A DNA stretch of 64,000 nt from CAVSVP01 sp963731125 (GCA_963731125.1 CAVSVP010000005.1:1-64000), one strand, 5' to 3'; positions 28,843 to 38,544 are shown, counted from the stretch's first letter. Program-made: numbers and translations. Notes: generated by a model from the letters alone, not told the origin.

Positions 28843-30903
28843 TCAGAGTAACTCATTGCTGCAACCGATAAACAGAATAATGAGCGCGAACAGGGTTAGG
28901 AAAGTCACTTTTGAGATGACTTTGCGCAGCGGGTTTTGTTGCCTGGTCCGTTTTTGAAACCAGGCTTCCACTAGATCACGCAGCTTAGTGCGTTCGGCAC
29001 TGCTAAGGCCGGCGGGATCGAAGCGGTAACGCGCGTGCAATGCCAATATTTTGGTCAGCAAAGCGTCGCTGTTGGCGTCTACGCTGGCATTGCGCTTGAG
29101 CCAGCGTTCCAGAGTTTCTCCGGGTGTCCGTACTAAGCCTCGGGATAAACACCAGTCTGCAATGCGATAGCATTCGGAGTCTCTACCCGCGCTTTGATTT
29201 GCCGATCCTGGCAGCGTTCCGGTTCGGCGGTGTAGCCATAGCCTTGCGAGTTGCCGGTGCGGTGGCCCGACTAGCAGCAGACACAGTGCGAGTAGCAACC
29301 AGGCAAAGGGGTTGCCGCTGGTTTCCTTCTCTTGTTTTGTCAGCCATTGCTGAATCTGTAACCACCCCCATGACAGCACATCATAAAGCCCGATTAGCAG
29401 AGAATCCTGTTGCGCATCAGCTTCTCGCCAGATGGCTGGCGTGGTGTCTACATTTTGCCAGCGGCCGTTGAGGTAGGCGATGGCCCAGGCGTGAGCATGG
29501 CGTTTGCGGACGATAAAGCGGTTTTCTAGCGGACTATATTCTTGCACGCTAAATCCTGAGGCATAGCGGGCAGGTATACCGACTTGGCGTAATAACAATA
29601 CGGTGGCACTGGCAAAATACTCGCAGTGTCCGGAGCGGGTGTTGCGCAAAAAATCAATTAGGGGGGGAAGACTGTTGTCTCTGGTCTTTAGAACCAGGGA
29701 ATAATCGAATTGTTCATTAAAGTAAGTCTGCAGTTTTTCCGGCACTTGCTGAACAGGCAATTGACTCAGTCCCAGTGCTGCAGCAATGTCCGCTAGTGCG
29801 TTGTTATAGCCAAACGGAACGCTGAGGTCATCCGCAACGGGAGATAAACTTTCTGCAGCGGGATAATAGGCCACATTGTATTGCAGGGTAGCAGGTACTT
29901 CGGTAGCTTGTATTGTTCCTAAAAAATTGCCCTCAACCCTGCTTGCCTCCAGGCTGCGGATTTGATAAGCACCCAACGGAAGGGGTAGAAGTGTTTTGTC
30001 ATTTCCCACCTGTTGCAGGATAGTTACTGTATTACCACCCGTCTTCGGTGATGGACGGATATTCCAAGTTGATAGGGGTTGCCTGGCGAGCGATGTAAAA
30101 GCATTTCTACTGGTGAACCAGAAGTTGTTATCGAAAAGATTATAACTGGCCATGCGTAGCAATCCGGGTGCCTCTCTTTGACCGGTTGCCGTCACTCTCA
30201 GTACGATGCGGCTGGAAAGTTTTAAAGAGCCGATGGAGCCCAGAGCTGTCGAGCGTTGATAGGGATCGGGCTGCGGTTCAAACCAGGCCAGCAACCAAGC
30301 GGGGAATTGCTCTTCCAGCGCGCTATGAGCTTGACTCAGTCCTGAGTAGATGACAAATCCTCCGCTTCCTCCCAGCAGCATCATTGCCATCCAGATGGCA
30401 AGGGCAAAGCGGGGATTACGTCGCAACCAGAGCGTCCATGCCCAGAGAGCAAAAACAATCAGATAAAAGAGAACGGGGGCACGGTTACCGGTACTCGCCG
30501 AGATCAAACAGGCCACAAAGTACGGATGACTGATATCCATCCTGCATTGGCTGTCCCTGCGTCTGCGATGCTGCAGGGACAAAGCGGTAAGCGGTAACTT
30601 GTCTTGATCACTGTAATACTGGATGGCAATCAGGGGAAATAGGCACAGCGGTAACCACTTTAGTATTGCCAGAATAGCGCCCGCGGGGGAATAGCTAAGT
30701 ATTGCGTAGCCAATTAGAAGCAGCACGGCAAAGCTACAGCCATCGCCGACGCGGTTGATTTTTGTAGTCTGGAGTGACCAACGCCATGTCAGCAGGTATG
30801 CTACCTCCAATAGCACAGCGAGTCCCAAGGCAATACCGAATAATTCCACCTGCCAGCCCCAGACCAGCAAACTGATACCGATAAGTAACGGCGGCGTTTT
30901 CAT
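28843..30903 (-). CDS. TgpA-like membrane transglutaminase (DUF3488/transglutaminase core)
   Basis: This 686-residue inner-membrane protein has an N-terminal multi-pass region (about residues 5-195), a periplasmic transglutaminase-like domain with the catalytic Cys in TRSGHCEYFASATVLLLRQ and the His/Asp pair in HAHAWAIAYL...VDTTP, and a C-terminal membrane segment with a DUF4129-like cytoplasmic tail. Family members act in the cell envelope; the substrate is unknown. Its start overlaps the DUF58 stop by four bases (ATGA), so translation is coupled. One odd feature is a second hydrophobic stretch at the extreme C-terminus (VTFLTLFALIILFIGC). Confidence 0.9.
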   Translation of the reverse strand: MKTPPLLIGISLLVWGWQVELFGIALGLAVLLEVAYLLTWRWSLQTTKINRVGDGCSFAVLLLIGYAILSYSPAGAILAILKWLPLCLFPLIAIQYYSDQDKLPLTALSLQHRRRRDSQCRMDISHPYFVACLISASTGNRAPVLFYLIVFALWAWTLWLRRNPRFALAIWMAMMLLGGSGGFVIYSGLSQAHSALEEQFPAWLLAWFEPQPDPYQRSTALGSIGSLKLSSRIVLRVTATGQREAPGLLRMASYNLFDNNFWFTSRNAFTSLARQPLSTWNIRPSPKTGGNTVTILQQVGNDKTLLPLPLGAYQIRSLEASRVEGNFLGTIQATEVPATLQYNVAYYPAAESLSPVADDLSVPFGYNNALADIAAALGLSQLPVQQVPEKLQTYFNEQFDYSLVLKTRDNSLPPLIDFLRNTRSGHCEYFASATVLLLRQVGIPARYASGFSVQEYSPLENRFIVRKRHAHAWAIAYLNGRWQNVDTTPAIWREADAQQDSLLIGLYDVLSWGWLQIQQWLTKQEKETSGNPFAWLLLALCLLLVGPPHRQLARLWLHRRTGTLPGSANQSAGRDSECYRIADWCLSRGLVRTPGETLERWLKRNASVDANSDALLTKILALHARYRFDPAGLSSAERTKLRDLVEAWFQKRTRQQNPLRKVISKVTFLTLFALIILFIGCSNELL

Positions 30904-32225
30904 AGTTGGCGAAGTTTTTCGGTAAGCCGGTCAAGTGGTAGCGCAACAACCTGATCTTCCATGACTTCGGTCATATCTTCCGTAATGACCAGAGCTAAAG
31001 TCTGAATATTGCGGCCGCGCAGGCTTTGCACCAATTGCCTGCGGGCCTGATCCCAACTCAGCAGCACCACAATACAGCCACTGAACTGGCGGGCATGTCC
31101 TAGCACAGCGTCGTGTAAAATGGCAAAAGGTTGCTGGTAAGTTCCCGTAACGCAGGCCAGTATTTGCAGTAGGTGCATACTGTTAGTGAGCCCGCGTCCT
31201 GCGGTGAAGCAGTGAATTTTAGACCCGACAAACAGCAAATCCAGTAAGTTATCCTGTGTTTCCAGCGTGCAAAGAAAAGAAGCGGCAACCGAGATAGCTG
31301 CCTCTAAGCGGATATCTCCGCCGGTAGGTACGAAGGTGTCTAAAATCAGCGCATGGCGAGTAAAATATTCCGGTCGGTATTCCTTAACAATGGGTTTGCC
31401 CATTTTAGCCCAGCTTTTCCAGTGCATGGCACGCAGCGAATCGCCCGGACGATAGTCCCGTAGCGCCAGAAATTCCTCGGCATCGCCAGTCGACGCCGCC
31501 AAGGTGACTCCACCAGGCTGATAAAGCGCACTTCCGGGCAACGCGGGATTGGTAACGGCGTAACGCTGTGGCAGCACCATCAGCGAGCCTGGAAGTGGGA
31601 TCCGCACACCGGCATTGATGATACCAAGAGGATCAGAGCGGATAATCCGGCAGCTTTGGAAATGTAAGTAGCCGCGTCGTTGCGGAGTGAGCGAGACGGT
31701 CACTTCTACGATGTGCTGGGCAGGAATGAAGGGAATGGCGGCTGGCGTCAGAGTGGCTCCCCGCTTCTGGTGGACCAGCCAGAGCCAGCGGGGATAGCCA
31801 ACAAAACGGTCAAAGGGATTACGGTATTGATCGTTGGGATCGCTGTGCTGTACGAATTCTTTATCAGTGGGCCAGGCATCAGCCAGCTCATCGATAATGC
31901 GAAGTCCGCGCTGCGGCCGTGAACCGCCGTTCTCGATCCGCAGGGTATAGCATACGGTTTCTCCGGCTGTCGCACAGGGCGGCAGGATTCGCTGCACGCG
32001 CAACCGGGGTCGGAAGTAAATACTGCTGACGGCGCTAAGGAGTAGGATGAGCAATAGAAAAGCGAAAATCTGACTGGCTAGGTTAAGACGGGTATTGATC
32101 CCAACCACTAAAGATGCGCCCATGCCGGCTAAAACAAGCTTGCCGGTCGATGTCAGACGGCGGCGGAACCAGCGGCCGGTTCGGTACATGCTGCGAAAGC
32201 TACGCAGTAACAGGCGTCTTGACAT
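30900..32225 (-). CDS. DUF58-domain membrane protein
   Basis: The 441-residue protein has two hydrophobic helices near the N-terminus (about 27-65) and the DUF58 signature EFLALRDYRPGDSLRAMHW with KSWAKMGKPIVKEY around residues 248-275, followed by a von Willebrand A-like region. DUF58 proteins are regular partners of MoxR ATPases and transglutaminase-like proteins. It begins five bases after moxR ends, in the middle of a three-gene operon. It may present the partner protein at the membrane. Confidence 0.9.
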   Translation of the reverse strand: MSRRLLLRSFRSMYRTGRWFRRRLTSTGKLVLAGMGASLVVGINTRLNLASQIFAFLLLILLLSAVSSIYFRPRLRVQRILPPCATAGETVCYTLRIENGGSRPQRGLRIIDELADAWPTDKEFVQHSDPNDQYRNPFDRFVGYPRWLWLVHQKRGATLTPAAIPFIPAQHIVEVTVSLTPQRRGYLHFQSCRIIRSDPLGIINAGVRIPLPGSLMVLPQRYAVTNPALPGSALYQPGGVTLAASTGDAEEFLALRDYRPGDSLRAMHWKSWAKMGKPIVKEYRPEYFTRHALILDTFVPTGGDIRLEAAISVAASFLCTLETQDNLLDLLFVGSKIHCFTAGRGLTNSMHLLQILACVTGTYQQPFAILHDAVLGHARQFSGCIVVLLSWDQARRQLVQSLRGRNIQTLALVITEDMTEVMEDQVVALPLDRLTEKLRQL

Positions 32226-32230
32226 GATAT

Positions 32231-33160
32231 CTAGACCGGTACCGGCAGGGTTTTAATAATATTGACTATGACTTCTTCCTGAGTCTGACCGGCGAAACGC
32301 GCTTGAGGATCCAGTGCAAGCCGATGACTCAGCACCGGTACGGCGAGTTCTTGCACGTGTTCAGGGGTTACGAATACCATATTGTCGAACATCGCTAGAG
32401 CCTGAGCCGTTTTCATCAAGGCCAGCGAAGCCCGGGATCCCGCGCCCAGCTGAACTCCTGCTGCGGTGCGAGTTGCTGCGACGAGATCTACAATATATCG
32501 CTTAACTTCAGCACTGACCCTGACTTCACGTACCTGTTGACGCATGGTTCTAAGATCTTCCGCCGTTGCGCAGGCGGTCAGCGTGTGCAACGGATGCTCT
32601 AGGGTTTGGCGGGAAAGCATTTCGATTTCTTGTTCGGGGGTGACATACCCCAGGCTAAAGCGCAAGGCAAAGCGGTCCAGCTGCGCTTCGGGCAAGGGAT
32701 AAGTGCCGTGCGCTTCGATGGGATTCTGGGTTGCAATAACGGTAAATAAATCGTTTAAAGGATGGACAGTGCGGTCTAGGCTGACCTGACCCTCCGCCAT
32801 GGCTTCCAGCAGCGCCGATTGGGTGCGGGGAGAAGCACGATTGATTTCGTCGGCTAGTAGGATATCCGTGAAGATAGGGCCTTGATGAAGATAAAAGTGC
32901 TGAGTTTCTGGATTGAAAATGGAGACGCCGAGAATGTCGGAGGGTAGCAGATCGGGTGTGAATTGAATGCGTTGAAATTGCAAATCGACGCTACGGGCGA
33001 AGGCCTTGGCGAGCGTGGTTTTACCGGTGCCGGGCACGTCTTCCACCAGGACGTGGCCACCGCTGGCGCAGGCAGCCATCAGCCAGCGGATGGGGGTGGA
33101 TTGGCCGTGCATAACCTGCTCGATATTGCGGGCGATGCGCCGGATGATTTCAAAGTCCAT
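32231..33160 (-). CDS. MoxR-family AAA+ ATPase
   Basis: This cytoplasmic AAA+ chaperone (309 residues) of the MoxR group has Walker A VPGTGKTT (42-49), Walker B LLADEINRA with SPRTQSALLEAM, and sensor 1 in FTVIATQNPIEAHGTYPLPEAQ. It probably remodels or activates the products of the two downstream genes. The start at 33160 is chosen because AAGGA lies seven bases upstream; the frame extends to 33181 without one. Confidence 0.93.
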   Translation of the reverse strand: MDFEIIRRIARNIEQVMHGQSTPIRWLMAACASGGHVLVEDVPGTGKTTLAKAFARSVDLQFQRIQFTPDLLPSDILGVSIFNPETQHFYLHQGPIFTDILLADEINRASPRTQSALLEAMAEGQVSLDRTVHPLNDLFTVIATQNPIEAHGTYPLPEAQLDRFALRFSLGYVTPEQEIEMLSRQTLEHPLHTLTACATAEDLRTMRQQVREVRVSAEVKRYIVDLVAATRTAAGVQLGAGSRASLALMKTAQALAMFDNMVFVTPEHVQELAVPVLSHRLALDPQARFAGQTQEEVIVNIIKTLPVPV

Positions 33161-33286
33161 GGCATTATCCTTAAGAGTCACTCCAAGCGGTACCTATGAT
33201 TGTGACAATTTCTTAAGTCTTTGAATGTTAAATTATGTAAATGGTTACTTTAAGGAAAAGCAGTGGGATTATGGCGGTTAAGACGT

Positions 33287-33350
33287 AGCGAAAGCTTGAA
33301 GACGAGATTCAAGAGTCTATAGGGGCTGAATCTCAAGGAACCATTTCGCT
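33287..33350. other. Possible two-stem structured leader
   Basis: AGCGAAA (33287) pairs with TTTCGCT (33344), and inside it GAGATTCA (33304) pairs with TGAATCTC (33327). The structure lies 55 bases before the glutathione peroxidase start and could be part of its 5' leader. I do not recognise a known riboswitch class. Confidence 0.3.
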
Positions 33351-33404
33351 AAGTTGTTTTTCCAATGACACGATTTTCCACTGCAATATTGGGAGAAGTT
33401 CTGC

Positions 33405-33878
33405 ATGTCTGCCCATGCCTTTACATTTGTCGATATCGACCAACAACCTTTGCGTCTTGCAGAGTTCCGAGGGCGTCCCATAATGGTGGTCAACACTGCC
33501 TCAGAGTGCGCTTACACGCCGCAGTATTCGGGTTTGCAACGTCTTTGGGAGCGTTATCGAGAACAAGGACTCGTGGTGTTAGGTGTACCTTCCAACGACT
33601 TTGGCAGTCAAGAGCCTGGACCAGAGGAAAGCATTCGAGAGTTTTGTATGACATGTTATGGAGTGGACTTTCCGTTAACGGCCAAACAAAACGTAGTAGG
33701 CAACAATGCCCATCCGTTTTACCGCTGGATTGTGGAACAAACCGGTGAGGCCGGCGAACCGCGTTGGAACTTCCATAAGTATCTGATCGACCGAGAGGGT
33801 AACCTGATAGATATGTGGCCTTCACGGGTGGAGCCTTTATCCGGTGAGATTGTTGCGGCCATAGAAGCGCTGGTGTAA
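33405..33878 (+). CDS. Glutathione peroxidase (BtuE-type, cysteine-dependent)
   Basis: This 157-residue thiol peroxidase reduces hydrogen or lipid peroxides with glutathione or thioredoxin. The catalytic tetrad is present: Cys35 in NTASECAYTPQY, Gln69 in SNDFGSQEPG, and Trp121-Asn122 in PRWNFHKYLID. The peroxidatic residue is Cys rather than selenocysteine. No signal peptide is seen, so it is cytoplasmic. It stands alone, divergent from the moxR operon and convergent with the acyl-ligase gene. Confidence 0.93.
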   Translation: MSAHAFTFVDIDQQPLRLAEFRGRPIMVVNTASECAYTPQYSGLQRLWERYREQGLVVLGVPSNDFGSQEPGPEESIREFCMTCYGVDFPLTAKQNVVGNNAHPFYRWIVEQTGEAGEPRWNFHKYLIDREGNLIDMWPSRVEPLSGEIVAAIEALV

Positions 33879-33936
33879 AACCGTCTCACTGGTAATTCGC
33901 CTGCCTTGCGAACCGTTGCTACAGGATATTGAGTCA

Positions 33937-33952
33937 GTAGCCGTTCGGCTAC
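33937..33952. terminator. Hairpin between convergent genes
   Basis: GTAGCCG and CGGCTAC form a seven-pair stem with a two-base loop between the convergent glutathione peroxidase and acyl-ligase genes. There is no U-run on either strand; it is a candidate bidirectional terminator. Confidence 0.35.
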
Positions 33953-33977
33953 CTAGCGAACTCCCGCTTTAGCGCCG

Positions 33978-36800
33978 CTAGCGCGCCAGATCCGGTTCTT
34001 TGCTATGCTGCAAAATGACGGCGCGGGTTGCGTCCCGCAATTTTACAGCCGCCTGCCAGCCATTGCCCTCTGGAAAAATCGGCTTTTCCACAACCACCCG
34101 CAGAATGGCCTGGTGCGGCAACCATGATCCGGAACGCAGCATCGCGCGAGTGCCGCAGATCGTGACGGGAATCACTGGTACACCCGCTTGGGCCGCCGCC
34201 ACGAAGGCGCCCATGCGAAAAGGCAGTAAACCGGGCAGTGGATAAAAAGTTCCCTCGGGGAAAAAGGCAAGCGGCTGTCCGGCTCGGACCAGCTCAGCGA
34301 TTTGCTGCGCTTCAGTTGCGCTACGCTGCAAATCAAAACGCTCGATAAACACGGTACCGAGGCGTCGTAGTGGTAACCGAATCACCGTGTGAGACATCAA
34401 TTCACGCTTGGCTACAAAGCGAAAGTAGCGAGGCAAGGCGGCGGCCAGGACAATGCTGTCCAGGTAGCTGGCATGATTGGCCACCAGTACACAAGGTGTT
34501 GTACTCGGTAAATGTTCCAGTCCCTGCACAGTAAGTCCAGTGCCGGCCAGCCCCCCTAACCCCCGTGCGGCGCCATGGACGACAGCCCAACGCCAGTTCA
34601 GTCGGGGCAGTAAAATGACCGCCGTCCAAACGACAAGTCCCACAGCGGCAAACAGTGCCCAGGCATAACCGGCATACCCCAACGCACCGCCGCGGTGCAG
34701 CAAGCGCCGTAGCTGGGGCCCTGTAGCCGTTAAGCTCAGGCGGGCGAACTGTCGCCATCGCGCTTTAGGCGTACTCCCCAGCTGCTCGTGCTCATAGCGC
34801 TCTCGCATTGCTGCACGGCGCAATTTACCGCTGGATGTCTTAAGCACGGTACGAGGCGGCACCAGCACCACATTGTCCGGCGGAGCGCCCAGCAGATCCA
34901 CCGTCACGGCGTGAACCTGCTGTTGCAGGCTAGCATGAACGGCGGGTGTGGTATGCCGGATCTCCGCCACAATGACTAAACGCTCAGTGCCCGAAGCGGG
35001 ATCTGAGCTGGCAAAGGCGACTACATTGCCGTGACGAATCCCGGGAATTTCGCCTACGGCCTGTTCCAGTTCATAAGGATAAATATTGCGCCCGCCGCGG
35101 ATAATGACATCCTTAACACGGCCCGTGATATAAACATCTCCCGCTGCCATATAGGCCCGGTCGCCGGAATCCAGCCACTCACCGTGATACAGGCGGAGGG
35201 TGGCTGCTGGATTGCGAAAATAGCCGCTGGTGCAGGATGGTCCTTGAAACTCCAGTCTGCCTTCGTAGCGTTCGGGCAATTCCCGGCCCTGCTCATCGAC
35301 GACCCGGATCTGATGGTCGGGTAAAGGTTGGCCACAGGCGACGAACCGCAGTGCAGTGGGATCATCCCTGTTCGCAGGCAGGGCTTGTCTCGTTGCCATA
35401 AAGGTAGTGCGCTGAATGCGCTCGATGACCGGAGGCCGGTCGGGCGGCTGCAGCGCCAGACCCACGCATGCCTCGGCTAAGCCGTACACCGGTGCCATGG
35501 CCTCGGCGCGAAAACCATAGCGGCTGAACCGGTCAATAAATTTTTTCAGAGTCTCGGCACTCACCGGTTCGGCGCCATTAAACGTCATACGCCAGGAGCT
35601 CAGATCAAGGTCTTCAAGGCTACGGTCGCTGATATGGCGCAAGCACAGCTCATAAGCGAAATTGGGTGCTGCCGACAACGTGCCACGATGGCGATGAATA
35701 GTCCAGAGCCAGCGGGAAGGGCGCGCCATAAAACTAAGCGGCGACATGACTACCAACGGCATGGCATAGTAAAGACTGCCTAGACAGGCGCCAATCAGCC
35801 CCATATCATGATAAAGTGGCAACCAACTCACGAAGACATCCGTGGAGCGAGCCTGTACGCGGGTACCCATGGCGCGAATATTGGAGAGTAGATTGGCATG
35901 GGTCAGTACGACTCCCTTGGGATCACCGGTGCTACCCGATGTATATTGTAGTAATGCGATATCTTGAGTTTGAATAGGGGGACTGCTCCAGGTGTCCGAA
36001 GTCTGCGCCAGCCTCTCCACCGTAACGATGTGACGAAGTGTTTCCGTCTGGGACTTAAGTAGCCGCGCCGCGGTTTTAGCTTCAGGAACAGTGATTAAGA
36101 TGGACGCTTGGGCGTTGCGCAGAATCCGGCTATGCCGGCGCAGATGCTCTTCCAGTTGCGAAGGGCGCGTTGGTGGGTAGATAGGTACTGGAATACCGCC
36201 CGCTAAGAGAATGCCAAAGAAACCGAAGAAATAATCGCGTCCCGTAGGGAGCATGATGGCTACCGTTTGGCCCGTTTGTAGCCCCCTTTTCCATAGTCCT
36301 GCGGCTACGGCCTGGGCACCCTGTTGTAAGGCGGCATAACTTACTTCTTGCGCAGGCTGCTCGCCTTTCTCATAGAGATAGAGATAGCTGCGGTTCGGAT
36401 GCGCTATCGCATTCCATTCCAGCACCTCCAGCAGGGTTGTAGCGCTGGCGGGCGTCGCCTGAGTTTCTTCCAGGGCTTGCAAGCGGCGCTCTGTAATAAC
36501 TGCCCCCTCGGGGTTGCCACTTGCGGCTCTCACCAATTGCAGCAGCTCACGGGGGGTTGCGACCGCTAGAGCTTCCTCTGGAAGAGATACGCCAAAGCTG
36601 CGTTCAAGACGCAGTAATAGCTCGGTTCTGCCTAGACTATCCAGGCCTAGCTCACGGTCGAGGCGGCTATCCAGCTGCGGCTTATTTAGCGAAACGCCGT
36701 GCGCGCGGGTTTCGCGAAGCAACTCGCCAATAATCTGGAGCAGGCGGTTAGCTACAGCCTCAGCATCGGCTGATGTAGCGGCGGCGGTTGTGCTGGACAT
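33978..36800 (-). CDS. ACP / fatty acyl-AMP ligase / acyltransferase fusion
   Basis: One 940-residue polypeptide contains three activities in order. An acyl carrier domain has its phosphopantetheine serine in LGLDSLGRTE (Ser55). A fatty acyl-AMP ligase has the nucleotide motif YTSGSTGDPKGVVLTH near residue 290 and VIIRGGRNIYPYELE further on. A PlsC-type 1-acylglycerol-phosphate acyltransferase is preceded by a hydrophobic segment and has NHASYLDS near 774 and FFPEGTF. The protein could activate a fatty acid, hold it on its own ACP and pass it to a glycerolipid at the membrane. It lies downstream of cfa on the same strand, separated by the tandem repeat, suggesting a lipid-modification unit. 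Confidence 0.9.
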   Translation of the reverse strand: MSSTTAAATSADAEAVANRLLQIIGELLRETRAHGVSLNKPQLDSRLDRELGLDSLGRTELLLRLERSFGVSLPEEALAVATPRELLQLVRAASGNPEGAVITERRLQALEETQATPASATTLLEVLEWNAIAHPNRSYLYLYEKGEQPAQEVSYAALQQGAQAVAAGLWKRGLQTGQTVAIMLPTGRDYFFGFFGILLAGGIPVPIYPPTRPSQLEEHLRRHSRILRNAQASILITVPEAKTAARLLKSQTETLRHIVTVERLAQTSDTWSSPPIQTQDIALLQYTSGSTGDPKGVVLTHANLLSNIRAMGTRVQARSTDVFVSWLPLYHDMGLIGACLGSLYYAMPLVVMSPLSFMARPSRWLWTIHRHRGTLSAAPNFAYELCLRHISDRSLEDLDLSSWRMTFNGAEPVSAETLKKFIDRFSRYGFRAEAMAPVYGLAEACVGLALQPPDRPPVIERIQRTTFMATRQALPANRDDPTALRFVACGQPLPDHQIRVVDEQGRELPERYEGRLEFQGPSCTSGYFRNPAATLRLYHGEWLDSGDRAYMAAGDVYITGRVKDVIIRGGRNIYPYELEQAVGEIPGIRHGNVVAFASSDPASGTERLVIVAEIRHTTPAVHASLQQQVHAVTVDLLGAPPDNVVLVPPRTVLKTSSGKLRRAAMRERYEHEQLGSTPKARWRQFARLSLTATGPQLRRLLHRGGALGYAGYAWALFAAVGLVVWTAVILLPRLNWRWAVVHGAARGLGGLAGTGLTVQGLEHLPSTTPCVLVANHASYLDSIVLAAALPRYFRFVAKRELMSHTVIRLPLRRLGTVFIERFDLQRSATEAQQIAELVRAGQPLAFFPEGTFYPLPGLLPFRMGAFVAAAQAGVPVIPVTICGTRAMLRSGSWLPHQAILRVVVEKPIFPEGNGWQAAVKLRDATRAVILQHSKEPDLAR

Positions 36801-36824
36801 CAGAGGTTCAGTGTTGATCAGTGA

Positions 36825-37019
36825 TTAGCGGTCTTGGTTAGCGGTCTTGGTTAGCGGTCTTGGTTAGCGGTCTTGGTTAGCGGTCTTGGTTAGCGGTCTT
36901 GGTTAGCGGTCTTGGTTAGCGGTCTTGGTTAGCGGTCTTGGTTAGCGGTCTTGGTTAGCGGTCTTGGTTAGCGGTCTTGGTTAGCGGTCTTGGTTAGCGG
37001 TCTTGGTTAGCGGTCTTGG
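36825..37019. repeat. Tandem array of 15 copies of a 13-bp unit
   Basis: The unit TTAGCGGTCTTGG is repeated exactly 15 times (195 bp), apparently without variation. It starts about 25 bases upstream of the acyl-ligase gene and overlaps the last four or so codons of cfa, whose stop TAA is supplied by the first repeat met on the minus strand. Perfect identity implies recent slippage expansion, and copy number probably varies between strains. Confidence 0.98.
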
Positions 37020-38293
37020 TACATAAATGCCCGGCTCCAGGGAATATCATTGTTGTCAAACCGGGTGAATACAATTTGAAACAACTGCAATTCACCTATA
37101 GTGAAAGTTGCTATGGAGCCGGCGAGATAGTAGCGCCACGCTCGCACAAAGGCTGGGTCAAACATAGCGGTAATGCGCTCGGAGACTGCCTCAAAACGTT
37201 CCAGCCAGTGTTGCAGCGTTTTTGCGTAATGCAGACGCAGGTTTTCTACATCCAAAATAGAGAAACACCAAGGTTCAAACAGTCGCGCCATCTCTCCCAG
37301 GCTCGGCGGATAGGCGCCGGGGAAAATGCGCTTTTCAGTCCAGGCGTTCATAGGAGCTGGCCGATTTCTGCCGATAGAATGGATAAGGCCGCGGCCGGTT
37401 GGTTTTAAACAGCGCTCAATGACTCCGCCCAATTCTTGAAAATGGCGGAATCCCACATGTTCTAACATGCCAACGGATACGAAGGCGTCAAAGTCTCCTT
37501 GAATCTGGCGATAATCTCCTTCAATAAATTCCACCCGATCAGCCAGATTCTCCTGACGGGCACGCTCGCGGGCATAAGCAATCTGTTCCCGGGAAATATT
37601 ATAAGCCTTGACCCGCACACCATAATATTTGGCCATATGCAGAGCCAGTGCGCCCCAGCCACAGCCAGCCTCCACCACTGTCTCGTCGGCTTGCAGGCGG
37701 AGCTTGCGGCAAACGTAATCCATTTTGGCGAGCTGAGCTTCCTCCAGGCTCATCGCCGCAGCGGGAAAATAGGCGCAAGTATATACCATCTGCTCATCAA
37801 GCCAGAGCTTATAGAAATCATTGCCGATATCATAGTGGTGATAGATATTGTCTTTTGCCCGGGAAAGGGTGTTACGTTTAACGAGATAGAGCCGGGCCAG
37901 TAGATTCGTCCACAAGCTACGCTGCTCATAGGCTGGCACGGCATGTTGAACAATTTCCATAAACTCGGTTAGATCGCCCTCAACGTCGAGGCGTCCAACG
38001 CTGTACAGTTCGCCAAATTGCAGGTCCGGGTTGGCGATCAGTTTGAGAAGTGCGCCACGGTCACGAAGAAACATACGTTTACTGGGTTTGCTTGTGACGT
38101 TAAAAACCTCTTGTCCGTCCCAGAGGACGAAGCAGATAGGAGGATTGCCCCCCGTTTGCAGTAGCCGAGTTACCAGCCACTTGTCAAATCCATAGACTTT
38201 ATTAGTCATTTTTAGCGAGGATTTCACTTTGGGAGAGACCTGATGATGAGAAGTGAGAGAAATACTCAAGGGGTTAGTTTCTTGCTGCTTCAT
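37007..38293 (-). CDS. cfa: Cyclopropane-fatty-acyl-phospholipid synthase
   Basis: The enzyme adds a methylene group from SAM across the double bond of membrane phospholipid acyl chains (428 residues). Signatures are the SAM site VVEAGCGWGALALHMA (about 200-215), VKAYNISREQIAYARERA, EGDYRQI, SVGMLEHVG, and the N-terminal lipid-binding half (RGALLKLIANPDLQFGELY). The start at 38293 has AGAGGT well placed; the frame is open to 38395 without one. The C-terminus (AFMYQDR) ends inside the 13-bp repeat array, so the last residues depend on it. Confidence 0.92.
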   Translation of the reverse strand: MKQQETNPLSISLTSHHQVSPKVKSSLKMTNKVYGFDKWLVTRLLQTGGNPPICFVLWDGQEVFNVTSKPSKRMFLRDRGALLKLIANPDLQFGELYSVGRLDVEGDLTEFMEIVQHAVPAYEQRSLWTNLLARLYLVKRNTLSRAKDNIYHHYDIGNDFYKLWLDEQMVYTCAYFPAAAMSLEEAQLAKMDYVCRKLRLQADETVVEAGCGWGALALHMAKYYGVRVKAYNISREQIAYARERARQENLADRVEFIEGDYRQIQGDFDAFVSVGMLEHVGFRHFQELGGVIERCLKPTGRGLIHSIGRNRPAPMNAWTEKRIFPGAYPPSLGEMARLFEPWCFSILDVENLRLHYAKTLQHWLERFEAVSERITAMFDPAFVRAWRYYLAGSIATFTIGELQLFQIVFTRFDNNDIPWSRAFMYQDR

Positions 38294-38544
38294 AGACTTA
38301 CCTCTGGGTATTACTTTAGAGTTTTGATAGTTGGCCCATTGTTTGATCTGATGTTGGCAGATTCGTAGAGCATAACTGATTATTTTGCCAGACAATGGTT
38401 AGCAACGTTTAACTTCCTTTTGTTTTTTAAGGATTCCTGCCGTACCTGCAAACTCTACCGAACAGTCTCATTTTGCCATGGGACAGGCAACGCTTTGAAT
38501 ATTTGCGGCAAATGCAATTTTTCGCTATGAATTAGATTGAGATA

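Noticed and set aside
36825..37019. The 13-bp array as a CRISPR or origin iterons
   Set aside because: There are no spacers between units, no cas genes, and no replication initiator gene or AT-rich unwinding region nearby.
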